A stretch of 64,000 nucleotides of DNA from Pseudobacteriovorax antillogorgiicola (GTDB lineage: Bacteria; Bdellovibrionota_B; Oligoflexia; Oligoflexales; CAIYRB01), in the NCBI GenBank assembly GCA_945862295.1, contig CAMAXT010000005.1, positions 1 to 64,000 on the forward strand. The letters run 5' to 3'. Shown piece after piece: positions 36,311 to 44,699 of the stretch. The position numbers and the translations under genes were made by a program. Under the pieces are notes generated by a model, which did not search any database, was not told the DNA's origin, and was given only the letters and a program-made list of their open reading frames with translations. Each line of letters starts with the position of its first letter. The first letter of the stretch is position 1.

Positions 36311-38245
36311 TTAAAAGAGCAAAATCGTCAACAAACAGAAAATACCCAGCATCACTACCATTGCGTGCCGGTGTAAACTGCCCGACATACGGAAACTAGT
36401 TAAACCAGCGACTAGCATAAAAGCCTGACCAATGCCGTTTACGATGCCATCGATAATGACGGTGTCGACAATCTTCCAGAGAAACAGAGACATGTCTTTC
36501 AGCGGATCAACGATATATTTGAAATAGAACTCATCGACGTAATATTTGTTGGTAAGCACCTTATGAATGCCGGAAAAACTCTTTTTGAGTTTGATGGCAG
36601 TTGGTGATGGTCCGTTTTTGTAAAGCACAATGGCGAAGCCAGCTGAAAGGAACATGCCCAGTACCGATATGCCCATCAAACCAAGTTCGAGTGAATGCGA
36701 GTATGTTGCGGTTAAGTGCGGCCAATGTTCAGCAGCGGCAGCTGGTACATGAATGATCGGACTTAGATAATGTTCAAACAGCAAATGCGGCAAACCAGGA
36801 ATCACGTGTGGAACGTTGAGGTAACCTACAACTGCACTCAAGATCGCGAGTACAACAAGTGGCGCCCACATTACCGCGCTCGTCTCATGCAAATGCTCAC
36901 GTGTGTGGTGATCACTGCGATTAGGCCCATAAAATGTCAGCATCAGGAGTCGGGTCATGTAGAAGGCAGTGCAAACCGCCGCCATTGCGCCCATACCCCA
37001 GATCACAGGACCGCCGCCAATCCAAGCTTTCCATAGGATCTCATCTTTCGAGAAGAAACCAGCAAGTCCTGGGAAGCCGATAATTGCTAGTACACCAACC
37101 AACATCACAGCGTGTGTGATCGGCATGTATTTGCGTAAGCCGCCCATCTCTTGCATATCTTGTTTATGGTGCATGGCAACAATGACACTACCCGCTCCAA
37201 GGAATAGAAGTGCTTTAAAGCATGCGTGTGTGAATAAGTGGAAAACACCGCCAGCATATGCACCAACACCGCAAGCCAAAACCATATAACCAAGCTGACT
37301 GACGGTCGAGTAAGCGAGTACTTTCTTGATGTCGTTTTGCACGATCGCAATCGTTGCTGCAAAGAGAGCGGTAGCAGCTCCCACAGACGCCACAATCATC
37401 TGGGTATCCGGCGCTAAGAAGTACAAGAAGTTCAAGCGGGTCATCATATAGATACCTGCCGTAACCATTGTTGCTGCGTGGATAAGAGCTGAAACTGGTG
37501 TCGGACCTGCCATCGCATCTGGAAGCCAAACATATAGAGGAAGCTGAGCAGACTTACCGCAAGCTCCGATAAAGAGCGCGAGAGTGATCCAACTAACAGC
37601 TTCAAGCTGAGGACCAGTCAGAGCATTACCATTGATGATGATGTCTTTAAGTTCGCTGAACGAGACCGTGCCGAAGAATTTAAAGCACAGGAATACGCCG
37701 ATTAAGAATCCAATGTCACCGATCCTGTTTACTAGGAACGCTTTCATACCGGCAGCGGCGTTCGCATCGTCTTCGTACCAGTAGCCGATAAGGAGGTAAC
37801 TACAAAGGCCCACGCCTTCCCAACCGATAAACATGATCAAGAGATTGTCGCCGAGAACTAGGAGCAGCATCATGAATACGAAAAGATTTAAATAAGAGAA
37901 AAAGCGCCAAGTGGCTTTTTCCTCATGCATGTAGCCACCGGCATAGATGTGGATCAAACTTCCGATTCCCGTGATGATTAGCATCATCATGCCGGAGAGG
38001 CGGTCGAGAATGAATTGAAACGGGGCTTTAAACCCACCAGCTTCGAGCCAGTCGAAACCAAAGATTACCTGGCCTTCACCGCCAGCAGACATCATTTGCA
38101 TGTAGGCAGTGAGTGCGCAAGCAAATGAAGCGATAAGTGCGGATGCACCGACTATATGAGAGACAGTCTTTGATACTTTACGTAACAACAAACCGTTCAG
38201 AGCCGCACCAAGCAGAGGGAACAAGATCACGAGCCATAGCAACAT
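36311..38245 (-). CDS. nuoL: NADH-quinone oxidoreductase subunit L
   Basis: A 644-residue antiporter-like subunit of complex I with the C-terminal lateral helix region. Blocks include 'FILDRLSGMMMLIITGIGSLIHIYAGGYM', 'GWEGVGLCSYLLIGYWY', 'AQLPLYVWLPDAMAGPTPVSALIHAATMVTAGIYM' and 'IKKVLAYSTVSQLGYM'. I place the start at 38245, because the GGAGG is ten bases before that ATG but only one base from the ATG used in the ORF track (38254). It ends in a 90-base structured spacer before nuoM. Confidence 0.95.
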   Translation of the reverse strand: MLLWLVILFPLLGAALNGLLLRKVSKTVSHIVGASALIASFACALTAYMQMMSAGGEGQVIFGFDWLEAGGFKAPFQFILDRLSGMMMLIITGIGSLIHIYAGGYMHEEKATWRFFSYLNLFVFMMLLLVLGDNLLIMFIGWEGVGLCSYLLIGYWYEDDANAAAGMKAFLVNRIGDIGFLIGVFLCFKFFGTVSFSELKDIIINGNALTGPQLEAVSWITLALFIGACGKSAQLPLYVWLPDAMAGPTPVSALIHAATMVTAGIYMMTRLNFLYFLAPDTQMIVASVGAATALFAATIAIVQNDIKKVLAYSTVSQLGYMVLACGVGAYAGGVFHLFTHACFKALLFLGAGSVIVAMHHKQDMQEMGGLRKYMPITHAVMLVGVLAIIGFPGLAGFFSKDEILWKAWIGGGPVIWGMGAMAAVCTAFYMTRLLMLTFYGPNRSDHHTREHLHETSAVMWAPLVVLAILSAVVGYLNVPHVIPGLPHLLFEHYLSPIIHVPAAAAEHWPHLTATYSHSLELGLMGISVLGMFLSAGFAIVLYKNGPSPTAIKLKKSFSGIHKVLTNKYYVDEFYFKYIVDPLKDMSLFLWKIVDTVIIDGIVNGIGQAFMLVAGLTSFRMSGSLHRHAMVVMLGIFCLLTILLF

Positions 38246-38266
38246 CAGAAACATTCCTCCGGAAAA

Positions 38267-38569
38267 TTATCCGCGCAGCACTCTCAGGAAATCGGTATCG
38301 ATCGTGCCGTATTTTCTATAAAGAGCGATAACCATAGCTAAACCGACCGCAGCTTCGCACGCCGCAACCGTAATAACGAAAAACACCATAACTTGGCCGT
38401 CGACGTTGCCAAGGGTTTGGGTAGCTGAAACAAAGACGAGGTTTACCGCATTCAGCATCAACTCAATCGACATCATGACCAGAATGAGATTCTTCCGGAA
38501 CAACACGCCAAATACGCCACAGCCAAACATGATCGTGGCGAGGATTAGATAGCTTTCACTGGTTGGCAT
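38267..38569 (-). CDS. nuoK: NADH-quinone oxidoreductase subunit K
   Basis: A 100-residue three-helix subunit with 'GVLFRKNLILVMMSIELMLNAVNLVFV' (the two conserved membrane Glu residues in the E-channel) and 'QVMVFFVITVAACEAAVGLAMVIALYR'. AGGAG is eight bases before the ATG. It overlaps the end of nuoJ by 14 bases. Confidence 0.95.
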   Translation of the reverse strand: MPTSESYLILATIMFGCGVFGVLFRKNLILVMMSIELMLNAVNLVFVSATQTLGNVDGQVMVFFVITVAACEAAVGLAMVIALYRKYGTIDTDFLRVLRG

Positions 38570-39113
38570 TTACAGTTCTCCTGCGGCCCGGTTTTGCAGC
38601 CTTGTCTTTTTTGGCGATGACAATACTAGCAACCATCGCTAACAAAATAAGGATTGAAGCCAATTCAAATGGCCATAAGTACTTAGTAAATAAAACCATT
38701 CCGACGACGTAAGTGTTTCCTCCGGCGGCGGCGATCGCTTCCGGTGTCATCTCTCCAACCGTGGCCATGGATGGAACGCGCGCAACAAGGAAAGCGATAA
38801 TGACAAAAGATAAGCCTGTGATTCCCATCATAACGATGTCAGGTATTGATACGCGGACCTTACCGTGACTTTCTTGTTCCAGATTGAGAAGCATGATTAC
38901 GAAGACAAATAAGACTACGATCGCACCGGCATATACCAATACTTGAATGGCAGCTACAAAGTGGGCCTCCATCATGGCGTAGATACCGGCGAGAAGAAAA
39001 AGATCAAACACCAGAAACACAGCGGACGTTACCGGGTTACGCGAACCAACAACCATTACCGAGCAAAAGGTAACGAGGGCCGCAAACACATAGAATAAAT
39101 GAAGTTGAGTCAT
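38556..39113 (-). CDS. nuoJ: NADH-quinone oxidoreductase subunit J
   Basis: A 185-residue five-helix subunit; 'SRNPVTSAVFLVFDLFLLAGIYAMMEAHFVAAIQVLVYAGAIVVLFVFVIMLLN' is the highly conserved first half. The C-terminal tail is basic. It starts 13 bases after nuoH and overlaps nuoK. The gene that usually separates H from J in complete operons (nuoI) is missing. Confidence 0.95.
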   Translation of the reverse strand: MTQLHLFYVFAALVTFCSVMVVGSRNPVTSAVFLVFDLFLLAGIYAMMEAHFVAAIQVLVYAGAIVVLFVFVIMLLNLEQESHGKVRVSIPDIVMMGITGLSFVIIAFLVARVPSMATVGEMTPEAIAAAGGNTYVVGMVLFTKYLWPFELASILILLAMVASIVIAKKDKAAKPGRRRTVNANQ

Positions 39114-39126
39114 ATACGTTTCCCGA

Positions 39127-40323
39127 CTACTTAAAATTCAAAATCGCTACAATAATTGCTGTGACAAATATGTTTGCAAGTCCAACAGGCAACATGAACT
39201 TCCATCCTAGAGACATCAGCTGGTCATATCTGAATCTTGGAAGCGTCCAGCGAACCCAGACATACATCCACATGAAAAAGCCTGCTTTAATGAACAACAC
39301 TGCGACACCAATGAGTGATGCAATCAGCGAATGCACACCCATTTCTTGCAACGATAGTGAGAGGAACGGAGCGCCCCAGCCGACTAGGTCCAGAAGGTAT
39401 GGGAGAACAGGGATATGCAATCCTCCTATCAGTTGCATCAGCGTGTCGTGCGGAACGAAAGGGATCTGCCAACCGCCGAAAAATACAGTCGATGCTAGGC
39501 AAGAAAGAATAAACATGACGACGTATTCTGTTAAGAAGATCAAAGCAAATTTAGCTGAACCATACTCAGTGTGGAAACCTGCAACTAACTCAGCTTCAGA
39601 TTCAGCCAAGTCAAAAGGCGCGCGGTTTGTTTCTGCAAACATACAAACAAAGAAAATCATGAAAGAAATTGGCGACGTGATAATGCCCCAGTTCCAGAGA
39701 TTCGATTGGCCAATTACGATTTGATTGAGATCAAGTGTTCCGTAAATCAATACGATTGGAATCAGAGACATTCCCAAAGGAATCTCGTAGCTGATCATTT
39801 GAGCAGAGGCGCGTAGCGATCCGAGAAGTGAATACTTATTGTTACTTGCCCAGCCTGCGATGGTTATGCCGTAAATACCCAAACTTGAAACGGCCAAAAT
39901 AAACAAAAAACCAACATCAACATTAACGATTGATAATGGAATGTTGTAACCGAAGAGCTGGAAATCATTGCCATAAGGAATAGCGCAAGCAATAAGTAGT
40001 GCCGGAATGACGCCAAAAATCGGTGCGATCTGAAAGAAAATCTTGTTCGCACCTCTCGGAACGATTTCTTCCTTCAAAATCAATTTCACCGCATCAGCAG
40101 CAGACTGCAGTAAACCCCAAAGACGTAGCTTGAAGAAGCCAACGCGATTTGGTCCTTTACGACGTTGCATAAGTGCAGGCGCGCGACGTTCAACCCAAAT
40201 CATGATCGGGGGAACCTGGATGCATATAGCGAAAACAACAGCAAACTTAATAGCTGTCGCAATGAGCTGGACTGCAAATTCATTGTCCAAGAAAGCTTGA
40301 ATTTGTTGAAGATCTAGTCCCAT
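39127..40323 (-). CDS. nuoH: NADH-quinone oxidoreductase subunit H
   Basis: A 398-residue subunit forming the quinone chamber between the arms. Features are 'WVERRAPALMQRRKGPNRVG', 'GWASNNKYSLLGSLRASAQMISYEIPLG', and 'ETNRAPFDLAESEAELVAGFHTEYG'. It is somewhat longer than E. coli NuoH (325), with an added stretch before the last helices around 'GWQIPFVPHDTLMQLIGGLHIPVLPY'. Its start overlaps nuoA by ten bases, so nuoB, C, D, E, F and G, which normally intervene, are absent. Confidence 0.96.
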   Translation of the reverse strand: MGLDLQQIQAFLDNEFAVQLIATAIKFAVVFAICIQVPPIMIWVERRAPALMQRRKGPNRVGFFKLRLWGLLQSAADAVKLILKEEIVPRGANKIFFQIAPIFGVIPALLIACAIPYGNDFQLFGYNIPLSIVNVDVGFLFILAVSSLGIYGITIAGWASNNKYSLLGSLRASAQMISYEIPLGMSLIPIVLIYGTLDLNQIVIGQSNLWNWGIITSPISFMIFFVCMFAETNRAPFDLAESEAELVAGFHTEYGSAKFALIFLTEYVVMFILSCLASTVFFGGWQIPFVPHDTLMQLIGGLHIPVLPYLLDLVGWGAPFLSLSLQEMGVHSLIASLIGVAVLFIKAGFFMWMYVWVRWTLPRFRYDQLMSLGWKFMLPVGLANIFVTAIIVAILNFK

Positions 40324-40670
40324 TCGAGTGCTCCGCGTTTAACAACGTAAACATATCCAGCAACAAGTATCACAAGGAAAATAGTAACTTCGACAATGCC
40401 AAACCAGCCGAGCTCTCTAAAAGTTGTTGCCCAGAGGTAGAGAAAAATGGTTTCGATATCGAATAGAATAAATAGGATCGCAGTGAGGTAGAATTTGACG
40501 CTCATTTTGTCGCGTTCGCCGACCATTGGAACACCGCATTCATACGGTTCGTCTTTTACCGGAGACAACGTGCGTTTTCGTGGACCTATGAAATGCGAAA
40601 GCCCCGACATGATACAGCCGAAGATGATCGCAAAAACCAGGACAATTAAAACTGGCAGGTAGGGATTCAT
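40314..40670 (-). CDS. nuoA: NADH-quinone oxidoreductase subunit A
   Basis: A 118-residue three-helix subunit with 'DEPYECGVPMVGERDKMSVKFYLTAILFILFDIETIFLYLWA', which contains the conserved Cys-containing loop and the membrane acidic residues. It heads the nuoAHJKLMN operon and is divergent from gpsA across a 67-base gap. Confidence 0.96.
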   Translation of the reverse strand: MNPYLPVLIVLVFAIIFGCIMSGLSHFIGPRKRTLSPVKDEPYECGVPMVGERDKMSVKFYLTAILFILFDIETIFLYLWATTFRELGWFGIVEVTIFLVILVAGYVYVVKRGALEWD

Positions 40671-40737
40671 TTCGTCACAATACCTTATACAATAGTCGCA
40701 GCAACAGCTTGGGAACGTGATCTGACAGGAGCTTCCG

Positions 40738-41757
40738 ATGACAATTCGACAAGGTGAAAAGATTCTCGTACTTGGCGCAGGTAATTTCGGTACCTGTCTA
40801 GCACAGCATCTTGCCGAAAAAGGTTACCAGGTAACAATGTGGACCCGGTCCGAAGACGTAGCCAACACGATTAACGCTTCCCATAAAAATCCCAAATATC
40901 TTAGTACAATTAACCTATCACCTAGATTGTCCGCAACAAGCATTATTAATGAAGCTCTCATCAACCAGCAGTCAGTCATCGTGCAAGCGACACCAACTCA
41001 GACCATGCGCGAGGTGTTGCTCGGGATCAAAAAGTTTTGGCGACCAGAGTTGCTGCTTATTTGTGCAGCGAAAGGGATTGAAATTGGCTCTCTAAAATTG
41101 CCTACAGATATTATCAGTGAGATCCTCGGACCAGACATTGCAATAAAGTCTACATTCCTTTCTGGGCCTAGCTTTGCGAGTGAGATAGCAGCGCATCAAC
41201 CGACTGCGGTAGCAGTAGCCAGCAAGGACGCGAGTCGCGCGGCCTGGGCGCAAGAATTGTTTCACGCCGCTCACTTTCGCGTTTACACCAGCGATGATCC
41301 TATTGGTTTAGAAGTAGCTGGCGCGCTGAAAAATATTGTGGCTATTGCCGCTGGAGCCAGCGTTGGGATTGGGTTTCAGATGAATTCGCGGGCGGCATTG
41401 ATCACGCGCGGCCTAGCTGAGATTACCCGGATTGGGGTTGCGCTCGGCGCAAATCCTCTGACCTTCAAAGGTCTAGGCGGCGTCGGCGATTTGTTTCTGA
41501 CGTGTACCTCCGAAAAGAGCCGAAATTTCTCAGTCGGCTACCGTCTTGGAAAAGGTGAACAGCTAAATATCGTTTTGAAAGAGGTCGGGGTAGCTGAAGG
41601 TGTGACCACTGCAAGGGCTGCCTATGATTTAGTCAACAAACTCGGCGTTGATGCGCCAATCACCTCGGAAGTCTACCGGGTCCTTTACGAAGGGAAACCG
41701 ATTGCTCAAGCAGTCATGGATCTTTTGACTCGGGAAGCTAAACCCGAGATAACCTGA
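40738..41757 (+). CDS. gpsA: Glycerol-3-phosphate dehydrogenase (NAD(P)+)
   Basis: A 339-residue enzyme that reduces dihydroxyacetone phosphate to sn-glycerol-3-phosphate for phospholipids. The N-terminal dinucleotide fold is 'ILVLGAGNFGTCLAQHLAEKG'; other signatures are 'ICAAKGIE', 'FLSGPSFASEIA', 'GALKNIVAIAAG' with the catalytic Lys, and 'GLGGVGDLFLTCTSEKSRN'. AGGAG precedes the ATG. Single gene; an imperfect GC-rich inverted repeat near 41800-41831 might terminate it but lacks a clear T-run. Confidence 0.95.
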   Translation: MTIRQGEKILVLGAGNFGTCLAQHLAEKGYQVTMWTRSEDVANTINASHKNPKYLSTINLSPRLSATSIINEALINQQSVIVQATPTQTMREVLLGIKKFWRPELLLICAAKGIEIGSLKLPTDIISEILGPDIAIKSTFLSGPSFASEIAAHQPTAVAVASKDASRAAWAQELFHAAHFRVYTSDDPIGLEVAGALKNIVAIAAGASVGIGFQMNSRAALITRGLAEITRIGVALGANPLTFKGLGGVGDLFLTCTSEKSRNFSVGYRLGKGEQLNIVLKEVGVAEGVTTARAAYDLVNKLGVDAPITSEVYRVLYEGKPIAQAVMDLLTREAKPEIT

Positions 41758-41858
41758 CCAACCAGTACAGAGCTGTGGATAGATTGTTGATTAACAAAAC
41801 AACAGGCGGTGGAACCTAGTCCCCGCCTTGTTCGCATCGATTTGCGTCTACTGTGAAT

Positions 41859-43238
41859 TCAAATTTTTACCGGTACCAGGACCGTTTGCTCTGGTGAATA
41901 GGCCTGTACCGGCTCTCTTTTGGTAACTTCAAGGACCTGAGTTTGAGCATTTAATTCGATCGTTAGTTTCTCTACATCTTGAACTGATTCGATCGTACTG
42001 AAAGCAAAGATTCTACCCGCCTCATCGACATCAATTGCAGTGATCGTACCCCTTAGGGCGAGGGCATCGTTTTTAACGCAGAAGTCTTTGATCTCAGCGC
42101 CAATCTGTCTGAATTGACAAACCGCATAATTGTCAAAAATGGAGGCAATGCCGCCTTTTTCTTCAATTTCGAGCGGACGCTGCATGTTTTGAACGAACTC
42201 TGGTTCTGCAACGATAGTTTTAAGGTCATTGCTAAGAACAATTAAATTGCGCCAGCCTTTAAGCACAAAAAAGTCACCGACTTTTAAACCCCAATAAAGA
42301 TCGTCAAAGGTATTTTTTTCGACTTTACCAACTAGTTCTCCGTAAACAGGATGCTCGACCATATGGCGCAATTCAACAACTACGCCTGTTTTGGTTAGGC
42401 GGAATGCATTGTTGTTGGCGAAAAAATATTCAGTGAAGGAGGAGTTCAAAGCTTTCAAGCTATATGGGACGGGTGCTCTGGAAGTAACTTTGCTGATCCA
42501 AGTGTCTTCTGACGATGACCCATCAGTTGCAACGCTGTCCGGACCGACGAGTTCATAATCATCAAGTGAAGTTTTCATAACAGAAACTAGAATGACTTCG
42601 TCTTTGTTTTCGAAAACGCGCGCCAGACTCAAGCTGTCACCAGAGCGTTTTTTCCAAAAATCCATACTTTGGTAAGAATCATCATCTGCCGTGAAATAGA
42701 TGCGGCTCTCACCTTCAACTTCTGTCAACCTAAACGAGCCTGGATTGACAGCGTCAGCGGAAATTTTCCAGGCTTTCCCATCGGACTTACGGACTAAATG
42801 GGCATCGGGTAACTCGTTGCCGATGCTTCTATATCTGAGAATCGCGAAGAACTTTGCATCGATATCTACGACTTTTTGCAAACGTGCAGGTAGAAGAATT
42901 TTGTAGACGGTTCCATCGACATCGACTTCAACTTCGAGGGTTGAAATTTCCTTACCGTCCTCACCAACGTTTGTTACCAGCATCTCTTCGTTGTCAGTGG
43001 TTCTGGTGCTTAAAAAAGGTCCTGCAAAGAGAACTTTCTTTATGTCACTACTGCGGAAACGATTTCCTTGGTCCAAAGGATCTTCAGTCAAAGGAATCGC
43101 AGGGTCTTGGTGATCTTCAGGGTCTTTCGCCGGATTTGGATTCTCCGTACCACTATCGGAAAAAGGATCGATTGATGGAAGGCAGGCATTCAAAAAAAGG
43201 CTTGAAAAACCAAATAGAAGCGAGCTGCGAAGTTTCAT
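41859..43238 (-). CDS. Lipoprotein of unknown function behind a C10 tract
   Basis: A 459-residue lipoprotein from the ATG at 43238 (signal 'LLFGFSSLFLNAC'), followed by an acidic/Pro linker ('NPNPAKDPEDHQDP') and a large beta-rich domain with repeated strands of the kind seen in propeller or WD-like folds. No family is recognised. The ORF track begins 29 codons further upstream and would encode 'PPP' from the C-tract. The AAGAAGG ribosome-binding site and the ATG are separated by exactly ten Cs and a T, so translation could vary with slippage. Confidence 0.68.
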   Translation of the reverse strand: MKLRSSLLFGFSSLFLNACLPSIDPFSDSGTENPNPAKDPEDHQDPAIPLTEDPLDQGNRFRSSDIKKVLFAGPFLSTRTTDNEEMLVTNVGEDGKEISTLEVEVDVDGTVYKILLPARLQKVVDIDAKFFAILRYRSIGNELPDAHLVRKSDGKAWKISADAVNPGSFRLTEVEGESRIYFTADDDSYQSMDFWKKRSGDSLSLARVFENKDEVILVSVMKTSLDDYELVGPDSVATDGSSSEDTWISKVTSRAPVPYSLKALNSSFTEYFFANNNAFRLTKTGVVVELRHMVEHPVYGELVGKVEKNTFDDLYWGLKVGDFFVLKGWRNLIVLSNDLKTIVAEPEFVQNMQRPLEIEEKGGIASIFDNYAVCQFRQIGAEIKDFCVKNDALALRGTITAIDVDEAGRIFAFSTIESVQDVEKLTIELNAQTQVLEVTKREPVQAYSPEQTVLVPVKI

Positions 43239-43239
43239 A

Positions 43240-43249
43240 GGGGGGGGGG
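43240..43249 (-). repeat. C10 homopolymer between ribosome-binding site and ATG
   Basis: On the minus strand the order is AAGAAGG, then ten C residues, then T and ATG. A 10-nt mononucleotide run in this position is a hotspot for slipped-strand mispairing and would change SD-to-start spacing. Confidence 0.75.
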
Positions 43250-43467
43250 CCTTCTTATGAGATGCGACAAAATTCGGAATCAAGTGAATAAATGAAAGTT
43301 TAGTTGTTGAGAAACCAGGTGGCAATATTCTCCGAACAGTTTTCCTGAGTTACCAAAACTGTTTCATTAAGACCCCGAAATTTCACAGTAAATAACTTCT
43401 TTTGCAGAGCCTCATGTGACTGTACTATCGCCCATTCAAATTCAAAAATACGTCACTAGGAGAGCAG

Positions 43468-43914
43468 ATGACGATTCAGTTTTATTCCGATATTGAGAAA
43501 TTCAATCAGATCTACAAATTGCCTTGCAATGATCAACCTGTTCTTTTAACTCCAGACCGCATTGAAAACTTTCGCGATATTCTTGCGGAAGAAGTCGAAG
43601 AGGCAAATGACATCTCAGACAAGTATCAAAAAATGCTGCAAGCATCTGGTGGCACACTAAATCCGCAGCAAAAACTCGAAATCCTTACCGATATGTCTGA
43701 CTGGCTTGGCGATATTGTTGTTTACTGCTCAAGCGAAGCAAAACGCTGGGGTCTGCCACTTGACCAAATCTTAAATGTCATTATGCAATCTAATTTTTCA
43801 AAACTTGACGCCAACGGCGAACCGATTTACGACGAGCGTGGTAAAGTTATGAAGGGTCCGAATTACTGGAAGCCGGAACCAAAGATTAGTCAGCTACTTT
43901 CTGAAGACAAATGA
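43468..43914 (+). CDS. MazG-like all-alpha NTP pyrophosphohydrolase
   Basis: A 148-residue protein of the MazG/HisE superfamily, which hydrolyses NTPs to NMP and pyrophosphate, often to remove non-canonical nucleotides. The metal-binding helices are 'ILAEEVEEANDI' (ExxE pattern) and 'DMSDWLGDIVVYC' (the second acidic helix), with a typical ending 'NFSKLDANGEPIYDERGKVMKGPNY'. AGGAG lies before the ATG. Its stop overlaps the AlkD-like ATG as ATGA, linking nucleotide sanitation with base repair. Confidence 0.82.
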   Translation: MTIQFYSDIEKFNQIYKLPCNDQPVLLTPDRIENFRDILAEEVEEANDISDKYQKMLQASGGTLNPQQKLEILTDMSDWLGDIVVYCSSEAKRWGLPLDQILNVIMQSNFSKLDANGEPIYDERGKVMKGPNYWKPEPKISQLLSEDK

Positions 43915-44699
43915 GTGTAAATTTAAAAAAACACTTGGCAGAAGTTGAAGCTGTGGTGCGAAATACTGCGCCACAGCGCAACAAATTAAACCCCGCATCT
44001 TATATTGGTGGTGGGGTTTCTTCCTATCAGTATGCTGCACCGAGCGTACCGCAGGTTAGATCGATATATAAAAATACGCCGTTCTCTTTTTGTGATAAGA
44101 CTCCTGCTGCAAAAATTCAAGAGATCAAAACCTGGGATTACATCTGGCAACAATCGCAAATTTACGAAGTCGCCAGCCTTTCGCTTATACACATGAGCGA
44201 TGGTGTAAAAAAAGGCGAACTCCTAGCTCAGCACCTCCCGATGTTAAAGAAGTGGGCTCTGCGGATAGATAACTGGGCGCACAGCGATGGGTTGTCTTCA
44301 ATCTATACCCGGATTTTAGAATCTGATCGCAAGGCAATGCTGCCAATTTTAGAAGACTGGAGTGACTCTAACAATCCATGGCTGAGGCGGCAGTCTATTG
44401 TCAGCCTGCTCTATTATTCTTCTGCACGCAAAGATGTCCTGTCATTTGTGAAGTTAATTAGCCTTGTTAAAAAGCAGCTGCATCACGAAGACTACTACGT
44501 TCAAAAGGGGGTTGGCTGGACATTGCGAGAGATTGGTAATGTCTATCCAGATGAGGTGTTTGCGTTTTTAGAAGCAAATATAGGGGCTGTTAGTGCCGGG
44601 GCTTTCTCCGCGGCTACCGAAAAACTTTCTCCAGCGCAAAAAACCCACATTAAGAAATTGCGAGCGCTAGCTAAAGGAGAAACCCTTGGACGCCGTTGA
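43911..44699 (+). CDS. AlkD-like DNA alkylation repair glycosylase
   Basis: A 262-residue HEAT-repeat protein of the DNA alkylation repair family, which removes bulky or N3/N7 alkyl purines without base flipping. The catalytic pattern W-x3-D is present in 'IDNWAHSDGLSS' and the second Trp in 'GVGWTLREIGNVYP', matching Trp109/Asp113/Trp187 of Bacillus AlkD as I recall them. It is translationally coupled to the MazG-like gene and overlaps the CPBP protease gene by 14 bases. Confidence 0.82.
   Translation: MSVNLKKHLAEVEAVVRNTAPQRNKLNPASYIGGGVSSYQYAAPSVPQVRSIYKNTPFSFCDKTPAAKIQEIKTWDYIWQQSQIYEVASLSLIHMSDGVKKGELLAQHLPMLKKWALRIDNWAHSDGLSSIYTRILESDRKAMLPILEDWSDSNNPWLRRQSIVSLLYYSSARKDVLSFVKLISLVKKQLHHEDYYVQKGVGWTLREIGNVYPDEVFAFLEANIGAVSAGAFSAATEKLSPAQKTHIKKLRALAKGETLGRR

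Noticed and set aside
33141-40670. Complete respiratory complex I operon
   Set aside because: Subunits B, C, D, E, F, G and I are absent between the flanking gpsA and lgt genes.
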